This document shows, piece after piece, positions 19,054-27,643 of a stretch of DNA of 64,000 nucleotides. The stretch is from NCBI RefSeq assembly GCF_012241385.1, contig NZ_JAAVXB010000003.1, positions 310,001 through 374,000 of the forward strand, read 5' to 3'. The translations under genes and the position numbers were made by a program. The notes under the pieces were generated by a model. That model was not told the origin of the DNA. It worked only from the letters and a program-made list of their open reading frames with translations, and ran no database searches. The stretch's first letter is position 1. The number at the start of each line of letters is the position of its first letter. The stretch comes from Solimonas marina. GTDB lineage: Bacteria > Pseudomonadota > Gammaproteobacteria > Nevskiales > Nevskiaceae.

Positions 19054-19964
19054 TGCGCACAGTGGAAAAAATGCAGGACATGATGTCGGAGCCGTCGCGC
19101 CTGCACGAGTACTACGAGCTGTGCAAACCGCGCGTGGTGATGCTGATCGTGTTCACCGCGATCGTCGGCATGTTCCTCGCCGTGCCCGGCCTGCCGCCGT
19201 GGGGGCCGTTCGTCTGGGGCACGCTGGGCATCGCCCTGCAGGCGGCCAGCGCCGCCGCGATCAACCAGATCATCGACCGCAATATCGACGCGCGCATGGC
19301 ACGCACCTGTGGCCGGCCGCTGGTCACTGGTCGCCTGACGATGACCGAATCGATCGTCTTCGCGACGGTGCTCGGCATCGGCGGCTTCGTGATGCTGTGG
19401 TTCCTCGTCAATCCGCTGACGGCGGTGCTGACGCAATTCACGCTGATCGGCTACGCCGGCGTCTACACGCTGTATCTGAAGCGCGCGACGCCGCAGAACA
19501 TCGTCATCGGCGGTGCGGCCGGCGCGGCGCCGCCGCTGCTCGGCTGGGTGGCGATGACCGGCGAGGTGCACGCGCACGCGCTGATCCTGTTCGCGATCAT
19601 CTTCATCTGGACGCCGCCGCATTTCTGGGCGCTGGCGATCGAGCGTCGCGACGAGTACGCCAAGGTCGATATCCCGATGCTGCCGGTCACGCACGGCATC
19701 GAATACACGCGTACGCAGGTACTGCTGTACACGATCCTGCTGACGTTGGTGACGGTGATGCCGTTCGCCACCGCGATGTCCGGCTGGCTGTACCTGGTCG
19801 GCGCGCTGCTGCTCGACGCAGTGTTCCTGGTCTATGCGATCCGCATGAAGTGGTGGCCGCGGCCGGGCCTGCCGATGAAGACCTTCGGCTATTCGATCGT
19901 CTACCTGATGGGCATCTTCACGCTGCTGCTCGTCGATCACTACGTCGGCGCGTTGCTCGGCTGA
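19050..19964 (+). CDS. ctaB: Protoheme IX farnesyltransferase (heme O synthase)
   Basis: This UbiA-superfamily membrane enzyme attaches a farnesyl group to heme B, making the precursor for CtaA. The first Asp motif (NQIIDRNIDARMARTCGRPL) and the FIWTPPHFWALAIERRDEYAKVDIPMLPV segments are diagnostic. ATG 19050 overlaps the ctaA stop. No Sco1 gene follows, unlike many related clusters; the next gene is convergent. Confidence 0.95.
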   Translation: MMRTVEKMQDMMSEPSRLHEYYELCKPRVVMLIVFTAIVGMFLAVPGLPPWGPFVWGTLGIALQAASAAAINQIIDRNIDARMARTCGRPLVTGRLTMTESIVFATVLGIGGFVMLWFLVNPLTAVLTQFTLIGYAGVYTLYLKRATPQNIVIGGAAGAAPPLLGWVAMTGEVHAHALILFAIIFIWTPPHFWALAIERRDEYAKVDIPMLPVTHGIEYTRTQVLLYTILLTLVTVMPFATAMSGWLYLVGALLLDAVFLVYAIRMKWWPRPGLPMKTFGYSIVYLMGIFTLLLVDHYVGALLG

Positions 19965-19979
19965 GCATCGCCGGGCGCG

Positions 19980-21713
19980 TCAGTCGACGCGCTCGATACG
20001 GGACGTAGCCGGCGCCGCGAGCGCCGGATGGGCCTGCAGATAGTCGACCAGCGCGTCGATGTCGACCGCGCCGCCGACCACATCCCGCCCGTGCTGCAGC
20101 GTGTCGAAACCGTCGCCACCGTCGGCGAGGAAGCTGTTGACGGTGACGCGATAGGACGCCTGGGTGTCGACAGCTTCGCCGTTCAGCGTCAGGCTGCCGG
20201 GCACGACGGCGGCGCCGTCGCCGTCGCGACGCCAGCGGTAGTGCAGCCCTTTTGAAACTTGCAGCACCGCCGTCCGCGTCTCGCCCCGCCATTGCGCATC
20301 GAGCACGGCATAGAGCTGCGCGCCGGTCAGTGTCATCGTCATCAGGTTGTTGCCGAACGGCTGCGTCGCGTAGGCGTCAGCGTAGCGGACGTCGCCGGCG
20401 TGGTCGAAGCCGTTGCGAATGCCGCCCGGATTCATCAAGGCCATTACCGCGCGCTGCGTCGGCCCCTGGGTTGCCGCCAGCTGTGCGTCGGCGATGACGT
20501 CGCCGAGCGGCGACTCGCCGGCGGCGTTCGGTACGCGGCTCAGCGGTGTGCGCAAATGTCCGACGACGCGTTCGGCGAGCGGCGCCGCCGCTTTCACATA
20601 GCGTGCGACCTGTACGGCGATGGCCGCGTCGGGCTTCAGCGACGGGTAGGCGTCCGGCGCCGGGTTGGCAGCGTGGTCGTTGATGACCGGCAGGTTTTCG
20701 GCCGTGGCGGCGACGATGGTGTCGTGCTCGGGGTCGAGCTGCAGATCGTAGCGCGTCAGGAATCGGCCGTAGCTGCCGGCGCTGGCGTAGAGCCGGCCGT
20801 TGGCGCCGTGACAGACGTAGACCCGGTGCGTGTGGCCGCTGATGACGACCCGAATCCTGGGGTCGAGACGCGCCAATATCGGCAGCAGGCCGCCGCTGTC
20901 GTCGCCGCAGCTTGGATCGGCCGGCGTCGGCACCGGCTCGACGCCCTGATGGATCAGCAGCACGATCGCGTGCACGCCCTGCGCTTCGAGCTGTGGCACC
21001 AGCGCATTGGCGGTATCGGCCTCGTCGGCGAAGCGCAGCCCGGCGACGCCGCTCGGCGCCACCATTGTCGCCGTCTGCCGCAGCACCATGCCGATGAAGC
21101 CGATGCGGATCGAGCGCCCGTCGCCAAGCGCGAAAGTCTTGATCGCGTACGGCGCAAACAGCGGCTTGCCGGTCCTGGTGTCGATGACGTTGGCGGCGAG
21201 GTACTGGAACGACGCCCCGTCGAAGTGGCCGTCCAGGCAGCTACGCCGGCCGTCGCCGGGTGTAGCGCAGCCGCCGCGCTGCAGGCGCAGCAGCTCGGCA
21301 TGACCGTGGTCGAACTCATGATTGCCGACCGAGCTGAATTCCAGACCCAGCTCGCCGAGCAGGGTGATCGACGGCTCGTCATGGAACAGCGCCGACGTCA
21401 GCGGACTGGCACCGACCAGATCGCCGGCGGCGACGACCAGGCTGTGCGCCTGACCGGCACGCAGCTCGCGCACGCGCGTCGCCAAATACGCGATGCCGCC
21501 GGCTGGTTCGCGCAACGGATGCGCCGGATCCATCGGGTTTGGCAGCTTGATCGTGCCGCCGTCCTGCAGGTAGCCGTGAAAGTCGTTGAGCGCAATCAGG
21601 CGGACGGCGATCGGCGCGTCATCCGCTGCCGGGCGTACCGCGTGCTTGCAGCCGGCCAGCAGCGTCAGCGCGGCGAGCAGGGCGAAGGCTAGGGCAGGGC
21701 GGCGGGGCATCAT
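19980..21713 (-). CDS. 5'-nucleotidase/UshA-like lipoprotein
   Basis: This is a secreted metallophosphoesterase of the 5'-nucleotidase family. A signal peptide ends in a lipobox (LTLLAGC), predicting an outer- or inner-membrane lipoprotein. Metal-binding motifs are intact: LNDFHG, AGDLVGASP, GNHEFDHG and SGHTHRVYV. The C-terminal nucleotide-binding domain has MNPGGIRNGF and VNSFLADGGDGF. Likely substrates are nucleotides or related phosphoesters. The start is uncertain (21725, 21713 or 21710). Confidence 0.9.
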   Translation of the reverse strand: MMPRRPALAFALLAALTLLAGCKHAVRPAADDAPIAVRLIALNDFHGYLQDGGTIKLPNPMDPAHPLREPAGGIAYLATRVRELRAGQAHSLVVAAGDLVGASPLTSALFHDEPSITLLGELGLEFSSVGNHEFDHGHAELLRLQRGGCATPGDGRRSCLDGHFDGASFQYLAANVIDTRTGKPLFAPYAIKTFALGDGRSIRIGFIGMVLRQTATMVAPSGVAGLRFADEADTANALVPQLEAQGVHAIVLLIHQGVEPVPTPADPSCGDDSGGLLPILARLDPRIRVVISGHTHRVYVCHGANGRLYASAGSYGRFLTRYDLQLDPEHDTIVAATAENLPVINDHAANPAPDAYPSLKPDAAIAVQVARYVKAAAPLAERVVGHLRTPLSRVPNAAGESPLGDVIADAQLAATQGPTQRAVMALMNPGGIRNGFDHAGDVRYADAYATQPFGNNLMTMTLTGAQLYAVLDAQWRGETRTAVLQVSKGLHYRWRRDGDGAAVVPGSLTLNGEAVDTQASYRVTVNSFLADGGDGFDTLQHGRDVVGGAVDIDALVDYLQAHPALAAPATSRIERVD

Positions 21714-21820
21714 GTCGTGGGGCATGCGGCGATGTCGTCAGCCTGACGGAGCGACATTGCTCCTGCATGGCACCGGCAAGATGCGCGCCGGATTGGGACG
21801 TGGTGAGGGGCCACAAACGA

Positions 21821-21848
21821 AAACGCCCGGCACGAAGGCCGGGCGTTT
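21821..21848 (-). terminator. Intrinsic terminator after rpoH
   Basis: An 11-bp stem (AAACGCCCGGC / GCCGGGCGTTT) encloses a loop reading CTTCGT on the minus strand, followed by a T-rich stretch. It lies 22 bases past the rpoH stop. Confidence 0.85.
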
Positions 21849-21870
21849 GAAACCAGCAATGGCTCTTGAA

Positions 21871-22758
<888 letters not shown>

Positions 22759-22787
22759 CGTCGTGACCTCCCGGTAACATCGGAACT

Positions 22788-22814
22788 TTAGCACTCTTAT
22801 TCTTGGAGTGCTAA
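22788..22814 (-). promoter_or_regulatory. CIRCE (HrcA operator) upstream of rpoH
   Basis: TTAGCACTC, nine bases, then GAGTGCTAA: an exact match to the CIRCE consensus bound by the repressor HrcA. It ends 30 bases before the rpoH start codon. Finding it at the sigma-32 gene itself implies that HrcA controls RpoH synthesis. Confidence 0.92.
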
Positions 22815-22830
22815 CCCCATCAAAAGTTCC
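22797..22830 (-). promoter_or_regulatory. Candidate rpoH promoters around CIRCE
   Basis: On the minus strand GGAACTT (22830-22824) matches the -35 box of sigma-E promoters, with a TCCAAG sequence 16 bases on. TTGATG about 17 bases before ATAAGA could be a sigma-70 promoter. Either would be overlapped by CIRCE. The assignments rest on motif matching only. Confidence 0.4.
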
Positions 22831-22985
22831 GTCGGGCGAGGCCGACCCCCGGCCCTGCACCCGTGAGTTCAAAGGTGAGGCCGGCGCCTGACGGTTCAAG
22901 GCGGTTGTTTATAACTCATTGAATAAATATTAATTAATTTGATGCGCTCAAGGCGCGCAGACCGGTAGTCGTTGCCTCGGTCTGC

Positions 22986-23978
22986 CTAGGACGACGCGCC
23001 AGCGCTGGACGTGCTCGCCGGCTGCGCGTCGAGTTGGCGACAATCCTCTTCGGCTCTCCAGCCGCTGCGCTGCAGGAATTCGACGGCGTTGGTGGTGGTG
23101 ATGTGGAGGATGTCCTGTATCGCTTGCCGTGGGTTGCTGGCGTGCAGGTAGTCCGCGCGCACGATGCGATAGCCGACCCAGTAGCCGAGATCGCCCGGAT
23201 GCTCAGGTGTTCCGGGGCCGTTGTAGAGCCACGCGGACGTATCGGTGCCCATGGCCTGCGCGGCGAAGTCGCGCTCGATCTCGCAGGCCTTGCCCTGGGT
23301 CCATCGCTGCAAATGGCTGTTGGCAACGGCGCCCGATGTCAGCTCGCCGATGAATTCGGCGCCGCCTTCGAGCAGCGACTGGAAAAGCAGGGAGGCGTCG
23401 GCTGGTGGATCGACTTGTGCCGCGGGCTGCTGCACGTGCACATATTCGTGAGCAATCAGGTGGACCAGTCGCTCGACTATGTCGGGATCCAGCCAGTTCG
23501 CCCTGCAGATCACCTCCAGACCAATGGTGACGCCTTCGGCCGTTGTCGTGCCGCCTGTGGTGTTACGCCCGATCACCACCGTTACTGGCGGAAAGCTCGC
23601 CCGCGGGTCGAGCTGCGCGAGCCGTGCGAAGACGGGGCGCAGCCGGGTTCGGACCGCCGGCAGTGCCGCCATGCATTGCCGCGCATGCCGAAAGTCCTGC
23701 GGAGACTTGGCGATGGCGTCGGCCAGCTTTTGCGCGGAGCCGATGCGCGCCTGTACGAACTGCTGCAGTCCGATCGAGCCTGGCGTGAGGTATCCCGACT
23801 GCAGTGCGGCCGCCGAGGGCTTGCCTTGCGCCTGATCGAACACGGCGTAAAACCGGGTGACATCGTCGATTCGCACGTCGGGTTGCCGAGGTGTCGAGGA
23901 TGGCAGCGGGGTGGCCGCCATCGCCGCGGCGATCTCACTCAGCGCTGCGAATCCCCACAGCAGCATCCATCGACGCAT
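22986..23978 (-). CDS. Predicted secreted zinc metalloprotease (DUF2268-like)
   Basis: This 330-residue protein has an N-terminal signal peptide (cleavage near residue 21) and an HExxH zinc motif (HLIAHEYVHVQQ), followed about 30 residues later by EGGAEFIGEL, a likely third ligand region. This arrangement resembles DUF2268-type predicted zinc proteases. Substrates are unknown. An RBS (GAGGGGA) precedes ATG 23978. It lies with the next gene in the space between ftsX and rpoH, genes that are adjacent in many gammaproteobacteria. Confidence 0.65.
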   Translation of the reverse strand: MRRWMLLWGFAALSEIAAAMAATPLPSSTPRQPDVRIDDVTRFYAVFDQAQGKPSAAALQSGYLTPGSIGLQQFVQARIGSAQKLADAIAKSPQDFRHARQCMAALPAVRTRLRPVFARLAQLDPRASFPPVTVVIGRNTTGGTTTAEGVTIGLEVICRANWLDPDIVERLVHLIAHEYVHVQQPAAQVDPPADASLLFQSLLEGGAEFIGELTSGAVANSHLQRWTQGKACEIERDFAAQAMGTDTSAWLYNGPGTPEHPGDLGYWVGYRIVRADYLHASNPRQAIQDILHITTTNAVEFLQRSGWRAEEDCRQLDAQPASTSSAGASS

Positions 23979-24151
23979 ACAAAAATTCCCCTCAAGTTGT
24001 GGGCGTGCCGGCGAGGATGACGTCGAGCAGGGGGTGTCAGAACTCGATGCCCTGAAACGACCGTTGCATGAAATCGTTAAGGCTGCACCCGAAATAACCT
24101 AAGCCGCCAGGGTCGCGTGGCTGCCCCCCGAAGGTCATGCTTTCGTTGCCG

Positions 24152-24826
24152 CTAGGGCGCTGAGCTTGAGCTCAGCGCATTGATGAGGCCTGACAGTTTC
24201 TCGCCCTGTATCACGCCCATCGCCCGAACGTACTGCTGGCCCGGTTGCACTGCGACCAGCGTGGTCGGGGTCCCCAGGCCACCGGCTTTGGTCATGAAGC
24301 TCATGTTGCGGCGCAGGTCCGCCATCAGTGCGTCGGTGACATGGTCGGCGGGGGCGTAGCCGCCGCGCTGATGCTGCGCGTCGTAATGATCTTCGTCGAA
24401 GCACAGGGCCGTTTCGGGCTCCTTTGCTTCGAGGATCGCGGCGGCGCGACGCGCGCTGGTGCCGTCCGGTCCGCTGCCGTCGATATAGGCCACCGGCACC
24501 CAATGAATGCGCACCTGGTCAATGTAGGGGCGCAGCTGCTGCCATTGGCGGGCACACATCGGGCAGTTGGGGTCGAAGAAGATCACTTCGCGAACTGAGG
24601 CGCTGCGCGGACCGGTGTCGATGCCGGTCAGTGCCGTCGCTTGCTGCCAGATCGTGGCGCTGATCGGTTTGGAGAACGGCACCAGCGTGCTGCCATCCGC
24701 CGGAGTTGCGGCCGCGGTCGATACGATGCCGCTCAGGCATAGCATCAACGCTAGACGCCGCCCGGTGTTGTTTCGCGTGATCGCCAGGACGTTTTTGGCC
24801 TTCCTTTGAAACGACTGAAACGACAT
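24152..24826 (-). CDS. Secreted thioredoxin-fold protein with CxxC
   Basis: This 224-residue protein has a signal sequence (hydrophobic stretch about residues 24-40) and a thioredoxin-fold segment EVIFFDPNCPMCARQWQQLRPY. The CPMC pair resembles the active site of DsbC/DsbG-like disulfide isomerases, and GTPTTLVA may be the cis-Pro loop. A periplasmic thiol-disulfide role is inferred. The RBS GGAGGG sits seven bases before ATG 24826. A dimerisation domain of classical DsbC is not obvious. Confidence 0.7.
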   Translation of the reverse strand: MSFQSFQRKAKNVLAITRNNTGRRLALMLCLSGIVSTAAATPADGSTLVPFSKPISATIWQQATALTGIDTGPRSASVREVIFFDPNCPMCARQWQQLRPYIDQVRIHWVPVAYIDGSGPDGTSARRAAAILEAKEPETALCFDEDHYDAQHQRGGYAPADHVTDALMADLRRNMSFMTKAGGLGTPTTLVAVQPGQQYVRAMGVIQGEKLSGLINALSSSSAP

Positions 24827-24929
24827 TTTTCACCCTCCATGGTTGGTACGCCGCGCAGCGAGGGGCTCCGGCCATCGCGGCCGCCGTTCTGCAAGCCCTC
24901 GACCGCCAATGCTGCGCAGTGAGCGCCGC

Positions 24930-25880
24930 TCAGCGCGGTTCGATCAGTGCCAGCCTGCGGCCGACGGTGACGTAGGCGGCGGCCCAGCCAAGGACGATGC
25001 CGGCGGCGATCAGGCTGAAGCCGTCGGCGGCAGGCAGGCCGGACAGGCGGAAGTCGCTGCCGTAACTGGCGGCGAGCGTGGCGGCGGGCCCGGACAAGGC
25101 GTGGACGCCGATGGTGACCAGCAGCCAGGCGAGGATGCCGCCGAACAGGCCGTGCCAGAAACCGGCGTAGAGAAACGGCCTGCGGATGAAGCTGTCCGGT
25201 GCGCCGATCAGTTTCATCACTTCGATTTCGTCGCGGCGTGCCTCGATGTCGAGACGCACGGTGTTGCCGATCACGACCATCACCGCGAGGCCGAGCAGCA
25301 CGGCGATCATGCCGACCGCGCGGCGTGCGATATCGAGCAGGGCGTAGAGCCGCTCCAGCCATTTCTGGTCGAGTTTGGCGATGTCGACTTCCGGCAGGCG
25401 GCCGAGTTCGGCATCGAGTTCCTGCACGCCGGCCTTGCCCACGCTGCGTGCCGGCGTCACCGCGATCACGGCCGGCAGCGGGTTCTCGTCGAGGATGCCG
25501 AGCGCGTCGCCGAAGCCGGACTGCGCCTTGAAGTCGGTGAGCGATTGGTCGCGCGAGATGTACTGCGTTTTCGCTACGTCCTGACGCGCGCCGATTTCGT
25601 GCGCGAGCGCGGCGCCGCGTTCGGCACTGACGCTGTCCTTGAGAAACAGCGAGATCTGCAGCGACTCGCGCCAGCTATAGCCGACGGTTTCAACATTGCG
25701 CGTCAGTACGTAGAGCGCCGCCGGCAGGGCCAGGGCGATGCCGATGACCAGCGCGGTCAACGCCGCGGCGACCGGTGTCTGGCGCAGCTTGCCGAGCGAG
25801 AAGAAGAACACGCGAAGATGCTCTTGCGCGAAGCGGGCGAAAAAGCCCGGACGTTCGAGGCCGGCTTCAGCGAACGCCAT
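24930..25880 (-). CDS. ftsX: Cell division ABC transporter permease FtsX
   Basis: FtsX, with FtsE, activates septal peptidoglycan hydrolases at the divisome. The protein has an N-terminal cytoplasmic part, a first helix (PVAAALTALVIGIALALPAAL), a periplasmic loop and three C-terminal helices, with the motif RRDEIEVMKLIGAPDSFIRRPFL. Start ATG 25880 overlaps the ftsE end by 14 bases; ATG 25892 is the longer alternative. Confidence 0.94.
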   Translation of the reverse strand: MAFAEAGLERPGFFARFAQEHLRVFFFSLGKLRQTPVAAALTALVIGIALALPAALYVLTRNVETVGYSWRESLQISLFLKDSVSAERGAALAHEIGARQDVAKTQYISRDQSLTDFKAQSGFGDALGILDENPLPAVIAVTPARSVGKAGVQELDAELGRLPEVDIAKLDQKWLERLYALLDIARRAVGMIAVLLGLAVMVVIGNTVRLDIEARRDEIEVMKLIGAPDSFIRRPFLYAGFWHGLFGGILAWLLVTIGVHALSGPAATLAASYGSDFRLSGLPAADGFSLIAAGIVLGWAAAYVTVGRRLALIEPR

Positions 25881-26577
25881 GGGTCTCTCCAAGGCGCGAT
25901 GCGGCGGTCGGCAGGCGGTCGCTGATGTGGCCGCGCTCGAGGTGGATGATGCGCTTTGGCACGGCTTCGATCAGGTCGATGGCGTGCGTGGCGATCATCA
26001 CCGTGACGCCGGCTTCGTTGAAGCGCGCGAAGCCGCGCATGACGTCCATCGCCATTTTCGGATCGAGGTTGCCGGTCGGCTCATCGGCCAGGATCAGCGC
26101 CGGTTTGGTGACGATGGCGCGGGCGATGCCGACGCGCTGTTGCTCGCCGCCGGACAGCGTCAGCGGCAGCGATTTTTCGTAGCGCAGTAAACCCAGCGCA
26201 TCGAGCGCGGCACGCGTGCGGCGCGCAATGTCGGCGTAAGCGTAGCCGCGCACGACCAGCGGCAGCGCGACGTTGTCGAACACCGTGCGGTCGGCGAGCA
26301 GGTTGAAGTTCTGGAAGACCAGCCCGATGTGCTGGCGAAACGCCGGCACGCGGCGCGGCTTGAGCACCGACAGGTTCTGGCCCATGACCACGATCTGTCC
26401 ACGCTGCGCGCGGCACAGCGCAGCGATCAGGCGCAGCAGCGTGCTCTTGCCGGCGCCGCTGGGGCCGGTGACATAGACCATCTCGCCCTGCGCGATCGAG
26501 AAGCTGACGTCGCCGAGCACGTCCTGACCGCCGGGATAGCGGTAGGAAACCTGATCGAAGCGGATGAGCTCGGTCAT
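25867..26577 (-). CDS. ftsE: Cell division ATP-binding protein FtsE
   Basis: This is the ATPase partner of FtsX. The 236-residue ABC protein has Walker A (GPSGAGKST, residues 38-46), Q-loop FQNFNLL, signature LSGGEQQRV and Walker B ALILADEPTGNLD. FtsE-specific context is the immediate overlap with ftsX. The 118-base gap after ftsY contains a heptad-repeat element. Confidence 0.95.
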   Translation of the reverse strand: MTELIRFDQVSYRYPGGQDVLGDVSFSIAQGEMVYVTGPSGAGKSTLLRLIAALCRAQRGQIVVMGQNLSVLKPRRVPAFRQHIGLVFQNFNLLADRTVFDNVALPLVVRGYAYADIARRTRAALDALGLLRYEKSLPLTLSGGEQQRVGIARAIVTKPALILADEPTGNLDPKMAMDVMRGFARFNEAGVTVMIATHAIDLIEAVPKRIIHLERGHISDRLPTAASRLGETHGVR

Positions 26578-26583
26578 GGGCGC

Positions 26584-26692
26584 GGGCGGAGGGAGGCGGG
26601 CGGCAGGAGGGGGGAAATGCGGAGCCGCAGCTGCGGATCGCCTGCCCCTGGCTCCGGCAACGCCTCTCGCCTCACGCCTTGCCCCTCACGTC
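26584..26692. repeat. Gene-less heptad-repeat element in the ftsY-ftsE gap
   Basis: The right end (26665-26692) is four 7-bp units: TCTCGCC, TCACGCC, TTGCCCC, TCACGTC. The left end (about 26584-26615) is G-rich with a loose 7-bp periodicity in the opposite sense. This is the same inverted arrangement that flanks the four-helix-bundle gene at 42484-42911, but the roughly 50-base centre holds no ORF. Confidence 0.6.
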
Positions 26693-26695
26693 GTT

Positions 26696-27643
26696 TCATT
26701 CCCCGATCAGTGCGTCGACATAGGCTTCGGCGTCGAACGGCTGCAGATCGTCGACGGCCTCGCCGAGCCCGATGAAGCGAACCGGCAGCGACAGCCGGCG
26801 GGCGATGGCCAGCAGGATACCGCCCTTGGCGGTGCCGTCCAACTTGGTGATGACCAAGCCGGTGAGACCGATCGCTTCGTGGAACTGCACGGCCTGGATC
26901 AGCGCGTTGCCGCCGGTGGTCGCATCGACCACCAGCAGCACCTCGTGCGGCGCGTACGGATCGTGCTTTTGCACCACGCGTTTGATCTTGCGCAGCTCTT
27001 CCATCAGATGGCCTTGCGTGTGCAGGCGGCCGGCGGTGTCGGCGATGACCAGATCGAAGTCACGCGCCTTGGCCGACTGCACGGCGTCGTAGATGACGCT
27101 GGCCGCGTCGGCGCCTTCGCCCTGCTCGAGCAGCGGTACGCCGGTGCGGTCGGCCCAGGTCTGCAACTGCTGCACGGCGGCGGCGCGGAAGGTATCGCCG
27201 GCCGCCAACAGCACGCGTTTGCCCTCACCCTTGTAGCGCGCGGCGAGCTTGCCGATCGTGGTGGTCTTGCCGACGCCGTTGACGCCGGCCACGAACAAGA
27301 TGAACGGCTTGATGAAGGCCGGCATCTTCAACGGCTGTGCGATCGGCGCCAGCAGTTCGAGCAGCGCTGCCTTCAGCACTGCACGCAGCTGCTGCGGACT
27401 CTTGACGCGGCCGGCGTTGACTTCGTTGCGCAGCCGCTCCATCAGCCATTCGGTGGCGTCGACGCCGGCGTCGGCGAGCAGCAAGCGCGTCTCGATTTCG
27501 TCGAGCGCGTCCGGCGTCAGCTTGTCGGCGGTGAAGAAGGTCGAGATGTCGCGGGTCAGCCACGAGTCGCCCTTGTTCAGGCGCGCGCGCAGCTTGCTCA
27601 TCATGCTCGGCGAGGAAGTGGGAGTGTCGGACATGTTCGGCAT
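26696..27643 (-). CDS. ftsY: Signal recognition particle receptor FtsY
   Basis: This SRP-family GTPase docks ribosome-nascent-chain complexes at the membrane. The 315-residue protein lacks the long acidic A domain of E. coli and is essentially the NG core: P-loop GVNGVGKTTT (residues 120-129), DTAGR (202-206), TKLDG (266-270) and a C-terminal GLGEAVDDLQPF. ATG 27643 overlaps the preceding stop (TAATG); ATG 27634 is possible. It leads ftsYEX on the minus strand. Confidence 0.96.
   Translation of the reverse strand: MPNMSDTPTSSPSMMSKLRARLNKGDSWLTRDISTFFTADKLTPDALDEIETRLLLADAGVDATEWLMERLRNEVNAGRVKSPQQLRAVLKAALLELLAPIAQPLKMPAFIKPFILFVAGVNGVGKTTTIGKLAARYKGEGKRVLLAAGDTFRAAAVQQLQTWADRTGVPLLEQGEGADAASVIYDAVQSAKARDFDLVIADTAGRLHTQGHLMEELRKIKRVVQKHDPYAPHEVLLVVDATTGGNALIQAVQFHEAIGLTGLVITKLDGTAKGGILLAIARRLSLPVRFIGLGEAVDDLQPFDAEAYVDALIGE

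Noticed and set aside
20259-21692. 477-codon plus-strand frame opposite the 5'-nucleotidase
   Set aside because: The nucleotidase frame holds all metal-binding motifs; the opposite frame is Arg/Gln/Val-rich and motif-free.
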